From assembly GCF_007954585.1 (NCBI RefSeq), contig NZ_CP042382.1, positions 2,976,001 through 3,040,000 on the forward strand: a DNA stretch of 64,000 bases, read 5' to 3'. This stretch comes from Pistricoccus aurantiacus (GTDB lineage: Bacteria; Pseudomonadota; Gammaproteobacteria; Pseudomonadales; Halomonadaceae). Positions 35,664-45,970 of the stretch are shown here, one piece after another (positions within the stretch are counted from its first letter, which is position 1; each line of letters opens with the position of its first letter). The position numbers were made by a program, and so were the translations under genes. A model generated the notes under the pieces. That model saw only the letters and a program-made list of their open reading frames with translations. It searched no databases and was not told the DNA's origin.

Positions 35664-36041
35664 TTACCCTTCCAGCACCACGAAGGCCATCGCCAGATCG
35701 CTCTCATCGCTGATCGACAGATGCATGCGCTCCACTCCCGCCTTCATCGCCAGGGCCTGGGCGCGCCCGGAAAGCACCAGCTGGGGACGCCCTTGGGCGT
35801 CGTTGACTATCTGAATTTCCGTCCAGCGCATGCCCTGGCGAAGCCCGGTGCCCAGGGCCTTGAGGAAGGCTTCCTTGGCGGCGAAGCGCTTGGCGAGATA
35901 GGCGGCGGGATAAGAATGCTGGCCAAAGCGCATCAGTTCGGTCTCGCCCAGCAGGCGTTCTGGAAAACGCGCCCCATGACGTACCAAGGCGCGCTCGAAG
36001 CGCGCCAGCTTGGCGATATCCGTGCCGATACCCAGGATCAT
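35664..36041 (-). CDS. acpS: holo-[acyl-carrier-protein] synthase
   Basis: A 125-residue enzyme that moves 4'-phosphopantetheine from CoA to acyl carrier protein. It shows the two family motifs: [16 protein letters not shown] with the magnesium aspartate, and [16 protein letters not shown] with the catalytic glutamate and lysine. The length is normal for this trimeric type. Its start overlaps pdxJ by 4 nt, the usual pdxJ-acpS order in proteobacteria. Confidence 0.96.
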   Translation of the reverse strand: MILGIGTDIAKLARFERALVRHGARFPERLLGETELMRFGQHSYPAAYLAKRFAAKEAFLKALGTGLRQGMRWTEIQIVNDAQGRPQLVLSGRAQALAMKAGVERMHLSISDESDLAMAFVVLEG

Positions 36042-36844
36042 GAGCGATGCGTGTGAGCGCAGTCCCGATCTTCCGCATGCTCATGAGCATCCAAGGCGGC
36101 GATCAGTCCGGCTTCCTGGCCGGCGATCATCAGGCGCTTCATTTCCGCCACCGCTTCCTTGAGACCGACGAACAGCCCCCGGGCAATGATGGCATGGCCG
36201 ATATTGAGTTCATGTAATCCGGGAATGGCGGCAATGGCCTCGACGTTGTGATAGTGCAGCCCATGACCGGCATTGACGATCAAGCCCAGATCGAAGGCCA
36301 GTTCCGCGGCGGTGGCCAGACGGGCGTATTCCCGGGTCTGCGCCTCGCCGCCGGCTTCCGCGTAGGCGCCGGTATGCAGTTCGATCACCGGGGCGCCGGC
36401 TTTTTTCGCCGCGTGAATCTGCGCCGGCTCCGGGTCGATGAACAGCGATACCTCGCAGCCTGCCGCCGCCAGCCGCCGGCAGGCATCATCGATCGCTTGC
36501 TGCTGGCCGGCCACGTCCAGCCCGCCTTCCGTGGTCAGTTCCTCGCGCTTTTCCGGCACCAGGCAGACATTGGCCGGGCGCACCTCTTCCGCCAGGGCCA
36601 GCATTTCATCGGTCACCGCCATTTCCAGGTTCATGCGGGTATTGAGCACCTCGCTCAATAGCCGTATATCGCGCTCCTGAATATGCCGACGATCCTCGCG
36701 AAGATGCACGGTGATGCCATCGGCGCCGGCCTCTTCCGCAAGCAGGGCAGCCTGCACCGGGTCCGGATAGCGGGTGCCCCGAGCCTGACGCAGCGTGGCG
36801 ATGTGATCGATATTGACCCCGAGCAGAATACGTGGCGGATGCAT
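36038..36844 (-). CDS. pdxJ: pyridoxine 5'-phosphate synthase
   Basis: A 268-residue TIM-barrel enzyme that joins aminoacetone phosphate derivative and deoxyxylulose 5-phosphate to give pyridoxine phosphate. [34 protein letters not shown] and [11 protein letters not shown] carry the active-site residues. The ATG at 36844 has AGGAG 7 nt upstream; the frame extends farther but into the recO region. The tail ([16 protein letters not shown]) is longer and more histidine-rich than I expect for this family and ends in the acpS start. The recO stop lies 14 nt upstream. Confidence 0.95.
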   Translation of the reverse strand: MHPPRILLGVNIDHIATLRQARGTRYPDPVQAALLAEEAGADGITVHLREDRRHIQERDIRLLSEVLNTRMNLEMAVTDEMLALAEEVRPANVCLVPEKREELTTEGGLDVAGQQQAIDDACRRLAAAGCEVSLFIDPEPAQIHAAKKAGAPVIELHTGAYAEAGGEAQTREYARLATAAELAFDLGLIVNAGHGLHYHNVEAIAAIPGLHELNIGHAIIARGLFVGLKEAVAEMKRLMIAGQEAGLIAALDAHEHAEDRDCAHTHRS

Positions 36845-36858
36845 AAGAAATCTCCTGT

Positions 36859-37539
36859 TCATGATTGACGTCGTCGAATCAGCTCCCGAGAGCGCAGCGG
36901 CTTGTCGCCGAGCAGCGGCGCCAGAGCGGCTCGAGTCAATGCCTTGGCGGCCCCGGCGAGACCGGGCTCGGCCCAATCCCCCTGAGCCAGCAGGCGCAGG
37001 GTACGGCCATCGATACCCTGCGCCACCTCGGCGAAGCGGCGCGCTCCCGGATAGTAGACATAGTGACGCTGGGGATCGAGCTCGCGGTCGTCGAGATCAA
37101 GGAATACCGGCTGCGCGTCCAGGGCCTCGAGCAGCGTCATTTCCAGCTGTCGCAAGCCGCCGGCTCGGGCGCCAGGCTGCGGCAACGCGTCCATCAAGGC
37201 GGTATAAAAGGCGAATAGCGTCGGTACCGGCAGTTCCACCGGCAGGGTGCGAACCAGAATTTCGTTGGCATACAGGCCGCACACCAGTCCCTCTCCCCCC
37301 AACAGCGCAACGCTTCCGCTTGCTTCCATCAAGCGCAGCCGCTTCAGTTCGCCGTGGCCCGCCCAGGTGACATGCAGAGGAGCGAAAGACTGAAGCCGCG
37401 ATCGGGTGCGGCTGCCGGGGCGTCGAACTCCCTGAGCCACCGCCCGTACCCGGCCATGTTCCAGGGTCAGCAGATCCACCAGGGCGCTGGTTTCCCGGTA
37501 GGGACGACGATGCAGCAGAAAGGCCGGCTGGGGTTGCAT
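36859..37539 (-). CDS. recO: DNA repair protein RecO
   Basis: A 226-residue protein with an N-terminal OB fold ([20 protein letters not shown], then [16 protein letters not shown]) and a helical domain. With RecR it loads RecA on SSB-coated gaps. The chosen ATG at 37539 has no ribosome-binding site: the 20 nt before it read as the AT-rich end of the palindromic element at 37549-37693. In many proteobacteria era and recO are adjacent or overlapping, so the element has probably changed how recO is translated. Confidence 0.92.
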   Translation of the reverse strand: MQPQPAFLLHRRPYRETSALVDLLTLEHGRVRAVAQGVRRPGSRTRSRLQSFAPLHVTWAGHGELKRLRLMEASGSVALLGGEGLVCGLYANEILVRTLPVELPVPTLFAFYTALMDALPQPGARAGGLRQLEMTLLEALDAQPVFLDLDDRELDPQRHYVYYPGARRFAEVAQGIDGRTLRLLAQGDWAEPGLAGAAKALTRAALAPLLGDKPLRSRELIRRRQS

Positions 37540-37548
37540 GTCAAATAT

Positions 37549-37693
37549 CTAACATTAGTCTAAACCTTGTCGAGCGATGGCCAGACAAGGCAAAAAACGG
37601 TGAGATAGCGGAGTTTACAATTGGGTAAATGAGCATATCGAACCGTTTTTTAACACCGTATGGGCAAGCGTAGACAGGTTTAGGCAATGTTAG
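37549..37693. mobile_element. 145-bp imperfect palindromic element (MITE-like) between recO and era
   Basis: The gap between recO and era is filled by one large imperfect inverted repeat. The left end CTAACATTAGTCTAAACC (37549 onward) matches the inverted right end CTAACATTGCCTAAACC (37693 backward). Inside are AAAAAACGGT (37592-37601) paired with ACCGTTTTTT (37642-37651), and a side hairpin CCTTGTC/GACAAGG (37565-37571, 37584-37590). There is no coding frame. It could have moved as a non-autonomous element and may act as a bidirectional terminator. Its right terminus supplies the era stop codon. Confidence 0.7.
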
Positions 37694-38607
37694 TCCAGGT
37701 CGTAGCCCAGGCTCTTCAACGCCCGTTCATCATCGGACCAGCCGCGCTTGACCTTGACCCACAGGTTCAACATGACCTTGGCGCCGAAGGCGCGTTCCAT
37801 CTCGAGCCGCGCCTCGCGTCCGATCTTCTTGATGCGCTCGCCCTGCTCGCCGATCAGGATCTTCTTCTGTCCGGGGCGCTCCACCAGCATCAGGGCGCTG
37901 ATATGCAGCACCGGTCCGCCGCGACTGCGTTCCTGTTCGCGAAACTCCTCGATCTCCACGGTCATCTGGTAAGGCAGCTCGTCGCCGAGCTGGCGCATGA
38001 CCTTTTCCCGCACCAGCTCCGCCGCCAGAAAGCGCTGGCTGCGATTGGTCACCTGATCGTCCGGGTAATAATGCATGCTTTCCGGCAGATGTTTGGCCAC
38101 CTCCGCCTCGAGTTCCGCCACCTGGGTACCGTGCTTGGCGGAAACCGGCAGAATGGCCGCGAAGTCGCGCTTTTCCTTGAGAGATTCGAGCCAGGGCAGC
38201 AGGGTGCGTTTGTCCTCCAGCCAGTCGATCTTGTTGACCGCCAGAACGACCGGCGCCTTCACGGTGGCGAGCTTGTCCAGCACCACCTGATCCTCCTGGG
38301 TCCAGCGGGTGCGGTCAATGATGAACACCACGCAATCCACGTCTCGCAGCGCCTGACCCGCCGCCTGATTCATGAAGCGGTTGATCGCCCGGTTGCGATC
38401 CTTGTCGATAATATGGATGCCCGGGGTATCCACGTAGATGAACTGGGCCTCTCCCTCGGTCTTGATACCCACAATCTGATGTCGCGTGGTCTGGGGACGC
38501 CGGGAGGTAATGGAAATCTTCTGACCGAGAATCCGGTTCATCAGGGTCGATTTGCCCACGTTGGGACGCCCGACAATGGCGACGAAGCCACAGGTCTGTT
38601 GTGTCAT
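37690..38607 (-). CDS. era: GTPase Era
   Basis: A 305-residue GTPase needed for 16S rRNA processing and 30S assembly. GTP-binding motifs are [15 protein letters not shown] and NKIDWLED; the KH RNA-binding domain lies in the last third with [18 protein letters not shown]. The ATG at 38607 overlaps the rnc stop by 4 nt. The stop codon TAA at 37692-37690 falls inside the terminal repeat of the adjacent palindromic element, so the last residues may have been altered by that insertion. Confidence 0.97.
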   Translation of the reverse strand: MTQQTCGFVAIVGRPNVGKSTLMNRILGQKISITSRRPQTTRHQIVGIKTEGEAQFIYVDTPGIHIIDKDRNRAINRFMNQAAGQALRDVDCVVFIIDRTRWTQEDQVVLDKLATVKAPVVLAVNKIDWLEDKRTLLPWLESLKEKRDFAAILPVSAKHGTQVAELEAEVAKHLPESMHYYPDDQVTNRSQRFLAAELVREKVMRQLGDELPYQMTVEIEEFREQERSRGGPVLHISALMLVERPGQKKILIGEQGERIKKIGREARLEMERAFGAKVMLNLWVKVKRGWSDDERALKSLGYDLD

Positions 38608-39308
38608 GATCTGACTCCCTTGGCTTCGGCTTTCTGACGTTCGAGACGAGCCAGAGCCGTTTCCGCAGCCTGCTGTTCCGCGTTGCGCCGGCTGGAGCCG
38701 ATGCCCGAGGCACGGCCTTCTAATACGTCCACATGACACTCCACGGTAAACGTCTGGGCATGGGCCTCGCCTTCCACGGCGACCACCTCATACTGGGGCA
38801 AGGGCGCCTGCCGCGACTGCAGGAACTCCTGCAGCCGAGTCTTGGGATCCTTCTGAGTATCCTTCAGATTCAATGCTTCCAGACGAGTGGCGAACCAGGA
38901 CAGCACCCGCGTCTTGGCAACCTCCATGCCCGCATCCAGATAGATGGCGCCGATCATGGCTTCTACCGCATCCGCCAGGATCGAATCTCGGCGATGGCCG
39001 CCGCTTTTCATCTCGCCGGAGCCCAGGCGCAGATATTGGCCAAGTTCGAACTCCCGAGCCAGTTCCGCCAGGGTCTGTCCCTTGACCAGCCGCGCCCGCA
39101 GCCGCGATAGCTGTCCTTCCCGGGCGGCGGGAAATCGACGAAACAGCGCCTCGGCGATCACGAAATTGACGATCGAATCCCCCAGGAACTCCAGGCGCTC
39201 GTTGTTCTGACCCGCGTGGCTACGATGGCTCATTGCCAGTTCCAGCAGGCTGATATCCACGAACTCGTGGCCGATACGACGACTGAGAAGGGTCAAGGAA
39301 TGGCTCAC
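38604..39308 (-). CDS. rnc: ribonuclease III
   Basis: A 234-residue double-strand-specific endoribonuclease that processes rRNA precursors and regulatory RNAs. The catalytic signature is [20 protein letters not shown], with further magnesium ligands in [13 protein letters not shown]. The C-terminal dsRNA-binding domain ([20 protein letters not shown] and onward) is complete. The start is GTG, with GGGAG 4 nt upstream. It overlaps era by 4 nt, the standard rnc-era arrangement, and follows lepB after an AT-rich 84-nt gap. Confidence 0.97.
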   Translation of the reverse strand: MSHSLTLLSRRIGHEFVDISLLELAMSHRSHAGQNNERLEFLGDSIVNFVIAEALFRRFPAAREGQLSRLRARLVKGQTLAELAREFELGQYLRLGSGEMKSGGHRRDSILADAVEAMIGAIYLDAGMEVAKTRVLSWFATRLEALNLKDTQKDPKTRLQEFLQSRQAPLPQYEVVAVEGEAHAQTFTVECHVDVLEGRASGIGSSRRNAEQQAAETALARLERQKAEAKGVRS

Positions 39309-39392
39309 GTGACTCCCGTTTCAACTATTTTTATAAGCATGATTTTTGTAAGCACAGTTTTTCATATAAGTCGTGAATAGCGAATAAATCCA

Positions 39393-40202
39393 CTATTCGA
39401 TCCCTCGGACCGACATGAAACTAGGCAACCCGCCATCCCAGTGCATCCACACGGCGAAGGCCTTGCCGACGATATTCTCCTCCGGCACGAACCCCCAGTA
39501 GCGACTGTCGTTGGAATGATCCCGATTGTCGCCCATCACGAAATAATGTCCTGCCGGCACCTCGATCTCGCGCATCTGCGGTCCAGGATCTCGAGGGTTG
39601 TTGTAGATTTCGTGGGTGCGCTGGTCGAGGAGTTCCCGCAGCAGAAACTCCGTGGGTGCCGCCTCGGGATTCTCCTCCAGCAACTCCTTGGGCACCGGCT
39701 CGCCGTTGACGTAAAGCTGCTTGCCCTGATAGCGAATACGATCCCCGGGCAGGCCGATCACCCGTTTGATGAAGTTGACAGCAGGATCCTGTGGGAAGCG
39801 AAACACCATGACGTCGCCGCGCTCGGGTTCGTTGAGTGCTACCACCTTGGTGTTGATCACCGGCAGACGCAGACCGTAGGTAAACTTGTTGACCAGGATG
39901 AAGTCGCCGATCTTCAGGGTCGGGCGCATGGAGCCGGAGGGGATCTGAAAAGGCTCCACCACGAAGCTGCGCAGCACCAGCACGATCAGCAGCACCGGGA
40001 AGAACGAGCGAGAGTAGTCCACATACCAAGGTTCTTTCACGCTGGCGCGTTGTTTCAAGGCACCCTCGCTCCCGCCGGCTTGGGCGTCCGTATCCGCCAC
40101 GGCGACCCGCGCCTGCCTGACGCGCCTGAGCCAAAGGATATCGAGCAGCCAGACCAGACCCGTCACGGCCACGGCCAATACCAGCAATAGTGCAAAATCC
40201 AT
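39393..40202 (-). CDS. lepB: signal peptidase I
   Basis: A 269-residue inner-membrane protease that removes signal peptides. Two N-terminal helices (ALLLVLAVAVTGLVWLLDIL and FFPVLLIVLVLRSFVV) flank a cytoplasmic loop. The catalytic pair is Ser91 in IPSGSMRPTL and Lys146 in NFIKRVIGLPGD, and the box E motif GDNRDHSNDSRYWG is present. It sits 10 nt after lepA, so the two are probably cotranscribed, with rnc downstream. Confidence 0.97.
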   Translation of the reverse strand: MDFALLLVLAVAVTGLVWLLDILWLRRVRQARVAVADTDAQAGGSEGALKQRASVKEPWYVDYSRSFFPVLLIVLVLRSFVVEPFQIPSGSMRPTLKIGDFILVNKFTYGLRLPVINTKVVALNEPERGDVMVFRFPQDPAVNFIKRVIGLPGDRIRYQGKQLYVNGEPVPKELLEENPEAAPTEFLLRELLDQRTHEIYNNPRDPGPQMREIEVPAGHYFVMGDNRDHSNDSRYWGFVPEENIVGKAFAVWMHWDGGLPSFMSVRGIE

Positions 40203-40212
40203 GTAATGCTTC

Positions 40213-42030
40213 CTAGTCGTTCACCTTGAGCACGGCGAGGAAAGCATCCTGAGGAATTTCCACTCTGCCGACTTGTTTCATGCGTTTCTTGCCCGCTTTC
40301 TGCTTCTCGAGCAGCTTCTTCTTGCGGCTGACATCGCCACCGTAGCACTTGGCGGTCACGTTCTTGCGCAGCGCCTTGACGGTGGAGCGGGCCACTACCT
40401 GGCTGCCGATGGCCGCCTGAATCGCCACGTCGAACATCTGCCGCGGAATCAGCTCCTTCATCTTCTCGACCAGGGCTCGGCCACGGCCATGAGCGTGGTC
40501 ACGATGAATGATCGCCGCCAGGGCATCCACCTTGTCACCGTTGATCAGCACGTCCAGACGTACCAGTTTGGCCGCCTGAAAACGCTCGAAGCTGTAGTCC
40601 AGCGAAGCGTAGCCCTTGGAAATCGACTTGAGCCGATCAAAGAAGTCCATCACCACATCGCTCATGGGCAGCTCATAGATCAGCTGGATCTGGCTGCCCA
40701 GGAACTGCATGTCGATCTGCGTGCCGCGACGCTGCTCGCACTCGGCGATGACGTTGCCGACGAACTCCTGGGGCACCAGAATGCTGGCGCGCACGATGGG
40801 TTCGCGCATTTCATCCACGCTGGAAAGATCCGGCAGCTTGGAAGGATTGGCAACGTAACGAATTTCCTTGTTATCCATCGCCAGCTCGTAGACCACCGTG
40901 GGAGCGGTAGTCAGCAGGTCCAGGTCGTACTCCCGCTCCAGCCGCTCCTGAACGATTTCCATGTGCAGCGTACCCAGGAAACCGACCCGGAAACCGAAGC
41001 CCAGGGCGTCGGAGTTTTCCGGCTCGTAAGCCAGGGAGGCATCATTCAGGGCGAGCTTTTCCAGAGCATCGCGAAAGTCCTCGTAGTCGTCGGCGCTGAC
41101 CGGGAACATGCCGGCGTAGACCTGCGGCTTGACCTTCTGAAAGCCCGGCAGGCGCTCCACGTTCGGAGTCTTGGCGTGGGTGATGGTGTCCCCCACCGGC
41201 GCACCCTGAATATCCTTGATGCCCGCAACGACAAAACCGACCTCCCCGGCGCGCAGGATATTGGTTTCCTTGCGAAGCGGGGTGAAGATGCCGATTTCGT
41301 TGGCCTGCCAGTCCCGCCCGGTGGACTTGATGCGAATCTTCTCGCCTTTCTTCAGGGTGCCGTCGAACAAGCGCACCAGCGAGACCACGCCAAGATAGTT
41401 GTCGAACCAAGAATCGACGATCAGCGCCTGCAGAGGCGCGTCCGGATCGCCCTTGGGGGGCGGAATGTCCCGCACCAGTCGCTCGAGCAGAGCCTCCATG
41501 CCCAGGCCGCTCTTGGCGGAAACCTGACAGGCATCGGTGGCGTCCAGGCCGATGATTTCCTCGATCTCCTGGGCCACCTTGTCCGGGTCCGCCTGAGGCA
41601 GATCCATCTTGTTGAGTACCGGCAGCACCTCGAGCCCTTGCTCCACCGCCGTATAGCAGTTGGCCACCGACTGCGCCTCGACGCCCTGGGCCGCGTCCAC
41701 CACGAGAAGCGCCCCCTCGCAGGCGTACAGGGAGCGAGACACCTCGTAGGAAAAGTCCACGTGGCCAGGCGTATCGATGAAGTTGAGCTGATAGACCTGC
41801 CCATCCTCGGCGTGATAGTCCAGGGTGACGGATTGCGCCTTGATGGTGATGCCCCGCTCCCGCTCGATATCCATGGAATCGAGCACTTGCTCCTTGAGCT
41901 CCCGGTCGGTCAGGCCGCCGCAAAGCTGGATGATGCGATCGGACAGGGTGGACTTGCCGTGATCGATATGGGCAATGATCGAAAAGTTACGAATATGCTT
42001 GAGTTTATCGGAAGACACGTGGCTGGCCAT
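40213..42030 (-). CDS. lepA: elongation factor 4 (LepA)
   Basis: A 605-residue translational GTPase that binds ribosomes and aids translation or 30S biogenesis under stress. GTP motifs are [19 protein letters not shown] and [10 protein letters not shown], followed by the EF-G-like domains and the special C-terminal domain ([26 protein letters not shown]). I use the ATG at 42030, close to the family start; ATGs at 42063 and 42060 are in frame but would add an unusual leader, and no start here has a strong ribosome-binding site. Confidence 0.97.
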   Translation of the reverse strand: MASHVSSDKLKHIRNFSIIAHIDHGKSTLSDRIIQLCGGLTDRELKEQVLDSMDIERERGITIKAQSVTLDYHAEDGQVYQLNFIDTPGHVDFSYEVSRSLYACEGALLVVDAAQGVEAQSVANCYTAVEQGLEVLPVLNKMDLPQADPDKVAQEIEEIIGLDATDACQVSAKSGLGMEALLERLVRDIPPPKGDPDAPLQALIVDSWFDNYLGVVSLVRLFDGTLKKGEKIRIKSTGRDWQANEIGIFTPLRKETNILRAGEVGFVVAGIKDIQGAPVGDTITHAKTPNVERLPGFQKVKPQVYAGMFPVSADDYEDFRDALEKLALNDASLAYEPENSDALGFGFRVGFLGTLHMEIVQERLEREYDLDLLTTAPTVVYELAMDNKEIRYVANPSKLPDLSSVDEMREPIVRASILVPQEFVGNVIAECEQRRGTQIDMQFLGSQIQLIYELPMSDVVMDFFDRLKSISKGYASLDYSFERFQAAKLVRLDVLINGDKVDALAAIIHRDHAHGRGRALVEKMKELIPRQMFDVAIQAAIGSQVVARSTVKALRKNVTAKCYGGDVSRKKKLLEKQKAGKKRMKQVGRVEIPQDAFLAVLKVND

Positions 42031-42115
42031 TGAGGTGGGTTCTACCTGAAAAATTCCCATCATTGTAACGGGATGGGCGCGGCAAAAACAGCGATCCTCC
42101 AGGTGGTCAACCAAT

Positions 42116-42146
42116 CGCCGCGTGAACCCGATGGGTTCACGCGGCG
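42116..42146. terminator. strong hairpin between mucD and lepA
   Basis: A 14-bp perfect stem (42116-42129 with 42133-42146) closes a 3-nt GAT loop. It lies 26 nt after the mucD stop and 86 nt before the lepA start. The run after it on the minus strand is not T-rich, so it may be a terminator-like or mRNA-processing hairpin that separates the mucD and lepA transcripts. Confidence 0.55.
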
Positions 42147-42171
42147 AAAGCAACCTCTACCCTAGCGAGCG

Positions 42172-43635
42172 CTAGTCTTGGCTAGCGTCTTCCAGTTGCA
42201 AGGCGACAAACAAGGAACTGCTGCCGCGATACAGACGCACCGGCACCACGGCCTGCTTGTCCAGCGACTTGACGATGTCCAGCAGCGCTTCCGGAGAATC
42301 CACCGGCTTGTTCGCCAGGGAAACGATGACATCGCCTCGGCGAATGCCCGCTTTCGCAGCAGCGCTTTGCGGCTCCACCTGCTCGACGCGAACCCCGCCG
42401 TCGATGTTCAGCCTCTCCCGCGTGGCCTGATCAAGCTCACCGATGGCCAGTCCGAGTCGCGCCTGGCTGCCCTGTTCGGATGTTTGGCTATCGGCGATCT
42501 TTTCCGCGTCAGGCCAGTTGCCTACCTTGACGGTCTGAGTCATTTCCTCGCCATCGCGAAGGATCGTCAGTTCGACCTTGGTGTCCGGGCTGACGTTGCC
42601 GATCAGTCGCGGCAAGGTGGTGGAGCGATCCACCGGCTTGTCGTTGACCTCCAGGATAATATCCCCTGCCTGCAGACCGTCTCGGGCCGCCGGGCCTTTT
42701 GGATCAAGATCCGCGACCAAGGCGCCTTGGGGCTTGTCCAGGCCGAAGGATTTGGCCAGCTCGCGGGATACCGGCTGAATTACCACGCCCAGCCAGCCGC
42801 GTGTGACACGGCCTTCGTCACGCAACTGATCCGCGACGTCCATGGCGACGCTGATCGGGATCGCGAAGGAAAGTCCCATGAAACCGCCGCTGCGGGTAAA
42901 GATCTGGGAGTTGATGCCCACGACCTCGCCGTCCAGATTGAAGAGTGGCCCACCGGAGTTGCCCGGGTTGATCGCCACGTCGGTCTGGATAAAGGGAACA
43001 TAGGCATCCGTGGGCAGCGTGCGGTTGATGGCGCTGACGATGCCCGCGGTCACGGAGTGATCGAATCCGAAGGGTGAACCGATGGCCGCGACCCATTCTC
43101 CCACCTTGAGATCATCGGAATTACCCAGATTCAACGTCGGCAAATCCTCGGCATCGACCTTGAGCAAAGCCACATCGGTCTTGGTATCCGCGCCGATCAG
43201 CTCCGCCTCGAGCTCACGACGGTCGTTGAGCAGTACCAGAATCTCGTCGGCTCCCTCCACCACATGGGCGTTGGTCATGATGTAACCGTCTTCGCTGATC
43301 ACGAAGCCGGATCCCAGGGATTGACGCTCCTGCTCCGGCGCCGACTCGCCTCCTTGACCGGGAGGCATGCCGAACTCATCGCCGAACCGATCACCGAACT
43401 GATCGCCAAAAAAGTGACGGAACAGTTCGGGGATCTCGCTATTGCCCGGCCCGTGGAAGCGCATGGCGGGGGTCTTGACCATCCGCGACGTGGAGATATT
43501 GACCACCCCGGGGGCGGCCTGATCGACCAGTTCGGTGAAATCCGGCAGCTCACGAGCCTGGGCGGTTTGCACGGCCAATGCCATCAGCAACGCCGTCAAC
43601 CAGGGGACAAGCCAGCGGGGGGACTGTCGTTTCAT
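42172..43635 (-). CDS. mucD: periplasmic Do-family serine protease MucD (DegP/DegQ-like)
   Basis: A 487-residue HtrA-type protease for damaged envelope proteins. A signal peptide (WLVPWLTALLMALAVQTAQA) ends near residue 28. The catalytic triad is His124 (TNAHVVEG), Asp154 (TKTDVALLK) and Ser227 (GNSGGPLFN), and two PDZ domains follow (about 280-365 and 395-480). A long D/F/G-rich loop (residues 70-100) precedes the protease core. Its place at the end of the algU-mucABC cluster marks it as MucD, which dampens the envelope stress response in Pseudomonas. Confidence 0.93.
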   Translation of the reverse strand: MKRQSPRWLVPWLTALLMALAVQTAQARELPDFTELVDQAAPGVVNISTSRMVKTPAMRFHGPGNSEIPELFRHFFGDQFGDRFGDEFGMPPGQGGESAPEQERQSLGSGFVISEDGYIMTNAHVVEGADEILVLLNDRRELEAELIGADTKTDVALLKVDAEDLPTLNLGNSDDLKVGEWVAAIGSPFGFDHSVTAGIVSAINRTLPTDAYVPFIQTDVAINPGNSGGPLFNLDGEVVGINSQIFTRSGGFMGLSFAIPISVAMDVADQLRDEGRVTRGWLGVVIQPVSRELAKSFGLDKPQGALVADLDPKGPAARDGLQAGDIILEVNDKPVDRSTTLPRLIGNVSPDTKVELTILRDGEEMTQTVKVGNWPDAEKIADSQTSEQGSQARLGLAIGELDQATRERLNIDGGVRVEQVEPQSAAAKAGIRRGDVIVSLANKPVDSPEALLDIVKSLDKQAVVPVRLYRGSSSLFVALQLEDASQD

Positions 43636-43710
43636 TTAAGACTCCTGATAACACATGACATAGAGGAAAAGCTGCACCAAACAAAGAGTGGCCCGAGGGA
43701 ATAAAAGTTC

Positions 43711-44205
43711 CTAAGAGTCGATGACCCTGAGCGATAAGTGTCGGCTCAAGCGTCCGGCGCAGCACTTGAAGAGCCCAACACCCCCGGCCAAGCCGGCCAG
43801 AAAGGCAGCGGGCACCCCCCAGTGACTCGGAGGTAGTAGTATTTCCGCCAGCACACCGGCGGCCAGAGCGCTGATCAGGGGAAGCAGATAGACGATCACA
43901 GCGCTTTGCAGGAAATGCGTCGCCGGCACGGCCAGCTGTATTCGCTGCCCTGCCGCAAGCGGCGTTTCGCTCCGCACCGCAAACCGCCGGGAGCGATTAT
44001 CCTGCCAGCGCGCCAGCAGGCCGCTGCCACACCCGCGTTTCGCGGCGCATCCTTGACAGGCAAGGCGCGACTCGATGCTGACCCAGGCACCGCCGGAAAA
44101 AGGAGCAACCACCCGGGCGGATTCCAGCATCAACGACGCACCGTCGAGCAAGACGCGCTCTTGGTGAGATACAGCCAAAGTTTCAGATGTCTTCTGACCT
44201 ATCAT
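43711..44205 (-). CDS. rseC: RseC/MucC family membrane protein
   Basis: A 164-residue protein. After an N-terminal beta-rich part comes the cysteine motif CQGCAAKRGCGSG (C-x2-C-x5-C), then two membrane helices (SAVIVYLLPLISALAAGVLAEIL and GVPAAFLAGLAGGVGLFKCC). RseC-type proteins modulate sigma-E activity and, in some species, help reduce SoxR. The ATG overlaps the mucB stop by 4 nt, so it is coupled; a shorter start at the second methionine group is possible. Confidence 0.88.
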   Translation of the reverse strand: MIGQKTSETLAVSHQERVLLDGASLMLESARVVAPFSGGAWVSIESRLACQGCAAKRGCGSGLLARWQDNRSRRFAVRSETPLAAGQRIQLAVPATHFLQSAVIVYLLPLISALAAGVLAEILLPPSHWGVPAAFLAGLAGGVGLFKCCAGRLSRHLSLRVIDS

Positions 44206-45254
44206 GGGGCTTCATCACCGTTGGTAGCGTCCGGCGACCAGACAATCTCATCGATGATCTTGAGCAATACTTCCGGCGGCAGTTCTCCCAGGGCGATGAT
44301 CTGCATGGGGTCATTGTCGACCTCGATATGACGAACCGCGGCATAGGAAATACCCAGTCGGTGCAGCCCCGGCGCCAGCATGAATTCCTCGCCTTGAATG
44401 GATTCGACGAACAGGCTGATATCCGAGAGGCCGTCGCTGAAGAGACGCTGCTCGACGATGGTCCGATGCATGGAGCGCTGCGGCGCCACAGGAAGCGGAC
44501 GGTAGCCCGGCGGCAGCCAGTTCAATCGCCAGGGATCTTCGGGCGGCACGCGCTGCTCGTCCAGGATCACCTCGCCACCGTGAACTCGTGGCTCTTCCAG
44601 ATCGGTGATCTGAAAGGTCTCGAGCATCTGGCCCCGCTCGTTGATCAGCATGCGCTTGAGGGGCAAGGCAGTCTGCTTGTCGAGCCATAGCCGATGACCA
44701 TAGCGCATGTCGTCCAGGGGCTCGATATCCAGTCGCTGCGCGGGGCGTCCGGCAATGCGCTCCTCGCCGCTCAAGGACAGGCGATAGTGATCGTCCAGAT
44801 GTCGCATGATGGCGCTGGGCAAGGCCACCGGATTGGCGTTCTCACCGCTCCAGCCTCCCAGTCCAATGCGCCCGCGACGCTCGAAGACAATCGGCGGCCC
44901 GTCGAGGAGCCGCGCCACGTTATGCTCCTCGCCATGTTCGATGTCATGAGAAAGCGCCAGCGTGCGTATGCCTTCGGGGCCGATGCGCACGGCTCGCGCT
45001 TCAAAGATGTAGCAATGATTGGCCCAGAGGCTTCTTTCGAACCATTCGTCCGGGCTATTTGGCATTGCTTGATTCTTGAGCTTGCCACAGTCGAAAGCGG
45101 TGGCTTTATTCCGCTCACCCGGATCATCCGGCTCCGCCCAAGCAGCCGTCGTGGTAACAACCAACCCCATCAGGCAAACCGTCAACCCCCAGGCGCGCAG
45201 TGAATAACAGCCTCGCAAACGACCGTCAGAAATCGTTACCCCTCTCATCATCAA
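44202..45254 (-). CDS. mucB: periplasmic sigma-E regulator MucB/RseB
   Basis: A 350-residue protein with a signal peptide ending near AWA (residue 39) and the MucB/RseB two-domain form: a LolA-like lipid-sensing N-terminal domain (including DEWFERSLWANHCYIFEARAV in part, and YGHRLWLDKQTALPLKRML) and a C-terminal domain with WLPPGYRPLP. It binds the periplasmic part of MucA and protects it from proteolysis until lipopolysaccharide or misfolded lipoprotein signals appear. It overlaps both neighbours by 4 nt. Confidence 0.92.
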   Translation of the reverse strand: MMMRGVTISDGRLRGCYSLRAWGLTVCLMGLVVTTTAAWAEPDDPGERNKATAFDCGKLKNQAMPNSPDEWFERSLWANHCYIFEARAVRIGPEGIRTLALSHDIEHGEEHNVARLLDGPPIVFERRGRIGLGGWSGENANPVALPSAIMRHLDDHYRLSLSGEERIAGRPAQRLDIEPLDDMRYGHRLWLDKQTALPLKRMLINERGQMLETFQITDLEEPRVHGGEVILDEQRVPPEDPWRLNWLPPGYRPLPVAPQRSMHRTIVEQRLFSDGLSDISLFVESIQGEEFMLAPGLHRLGISYAAVRHIEVDNDPMQIIALGELPPEVLLKIIDEIVWSPDATNGDEAP

Positions 45255-45970
45255 CGCAATCCCAGAAACTCGTCACCGGAAGCGCGCAGCAGCGGGGTCC
45301 AGGCATCACCGCTGCGATAGGCCGAACCTTGAGCGTGTCGATCCAGATAGGTCTGCAAGAGGCGCGCCTGCTCCTGATTATTGATTGCCTGAGACTGGTG
45401 TGTCCTTGGCGACATGAACGAAGGCGTCTCGGCGCTGATGTTCATCAGGCCGGAGGGGGATCGTGCAAAGGACGCGGATGGAGACTGGAAGAGCGGCAGA
45501 TCGACCAGTGAAGGACGCTGACTGTCACCGGGTGTCATAGGCGAGGCGGCGGTCGGCGCTTCGCCGGAGGCCAAACCCGGTAGTACCGCATCACCGGCAT
45601 TCGTACCGCTGGAACCATTGTAGAACTGCACGCCGGTGATCACCATCAGCGATACCGCCGCCGCGATGGCGGCGCTGCCCGCGAAAGCGAAGCCGCGACG
45701 CGGCGCTGACGTGCTTGTCTGTGAAACGTCGGAAGGCTCGACCACCGGCAGCGGCTCATCCTTGATGCGATTCATGATGCCCGCTGACAGATCCACGTTG
45801 ATATCAACGTCCCGATCACGCAATAGCATGCTACGAATCAGGTGATAACGTCGCCAGCAGTCGGCGGTGTCAGGGGTGTCGTCAAGCACCTTCAACAAAC
45901 GGCGTAGTTCGAGTTCATCCCCTTCGTTGTCCATCAGGGCGGACAACGTCTCCCGCGCATCTTGATTCAT
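45251..45970 (-). CDS. mucA: anti-sigma-E factor MucA/RseA
   Basis: A 239-residue membrane anti-sigma factor. The N-terminal domain (RETLSALMDNEGDELELRRL, then WRRYHLIRSML) is the RseA sigma-binding fold; one membrane helix at about residues 95-116 (FAFAGSAAIAAAVSLMVITG) separates it from a periplasmic part. It holds AlgU at the membrane until cut by DegS- and RseP-type proteases. I use the ATG at 45970, with GAGGG 9 nt upstream; the frame extends to 46024. It overlaps mucB by 4 nt. The 217-nt gap up to algU holds nothing clear. Confidence 0.93.
   Translation of the reverse strand: MNQDARETLSALMDNEGDELELRRLLKVLDDTPDTADCWRRYHLIRSMLLRDRDVDINVDLSAGIMNRIKDEPLPVVEPSDVSQTSTSAPRRGFAFAGSAAIAAAVSLMVITGVQFYNGSSGTNAGDAVLPGLASGEAPTAASPMTPGDSQRPSLVDLPLFQSPSASFARSPSGLMNISAETPSFMSPRTHQSQAINNQEQARLLQTYLDRHAQGSAYRSGDAWTPLLRASGDEFLGLR

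Noticed and set aside
40273-42033. 586-codon plus-strand frame opposite lepA
   Set aside because: Antisense shadow of a highly conserved gene, with H/Q/L-rich composition and no family motif.
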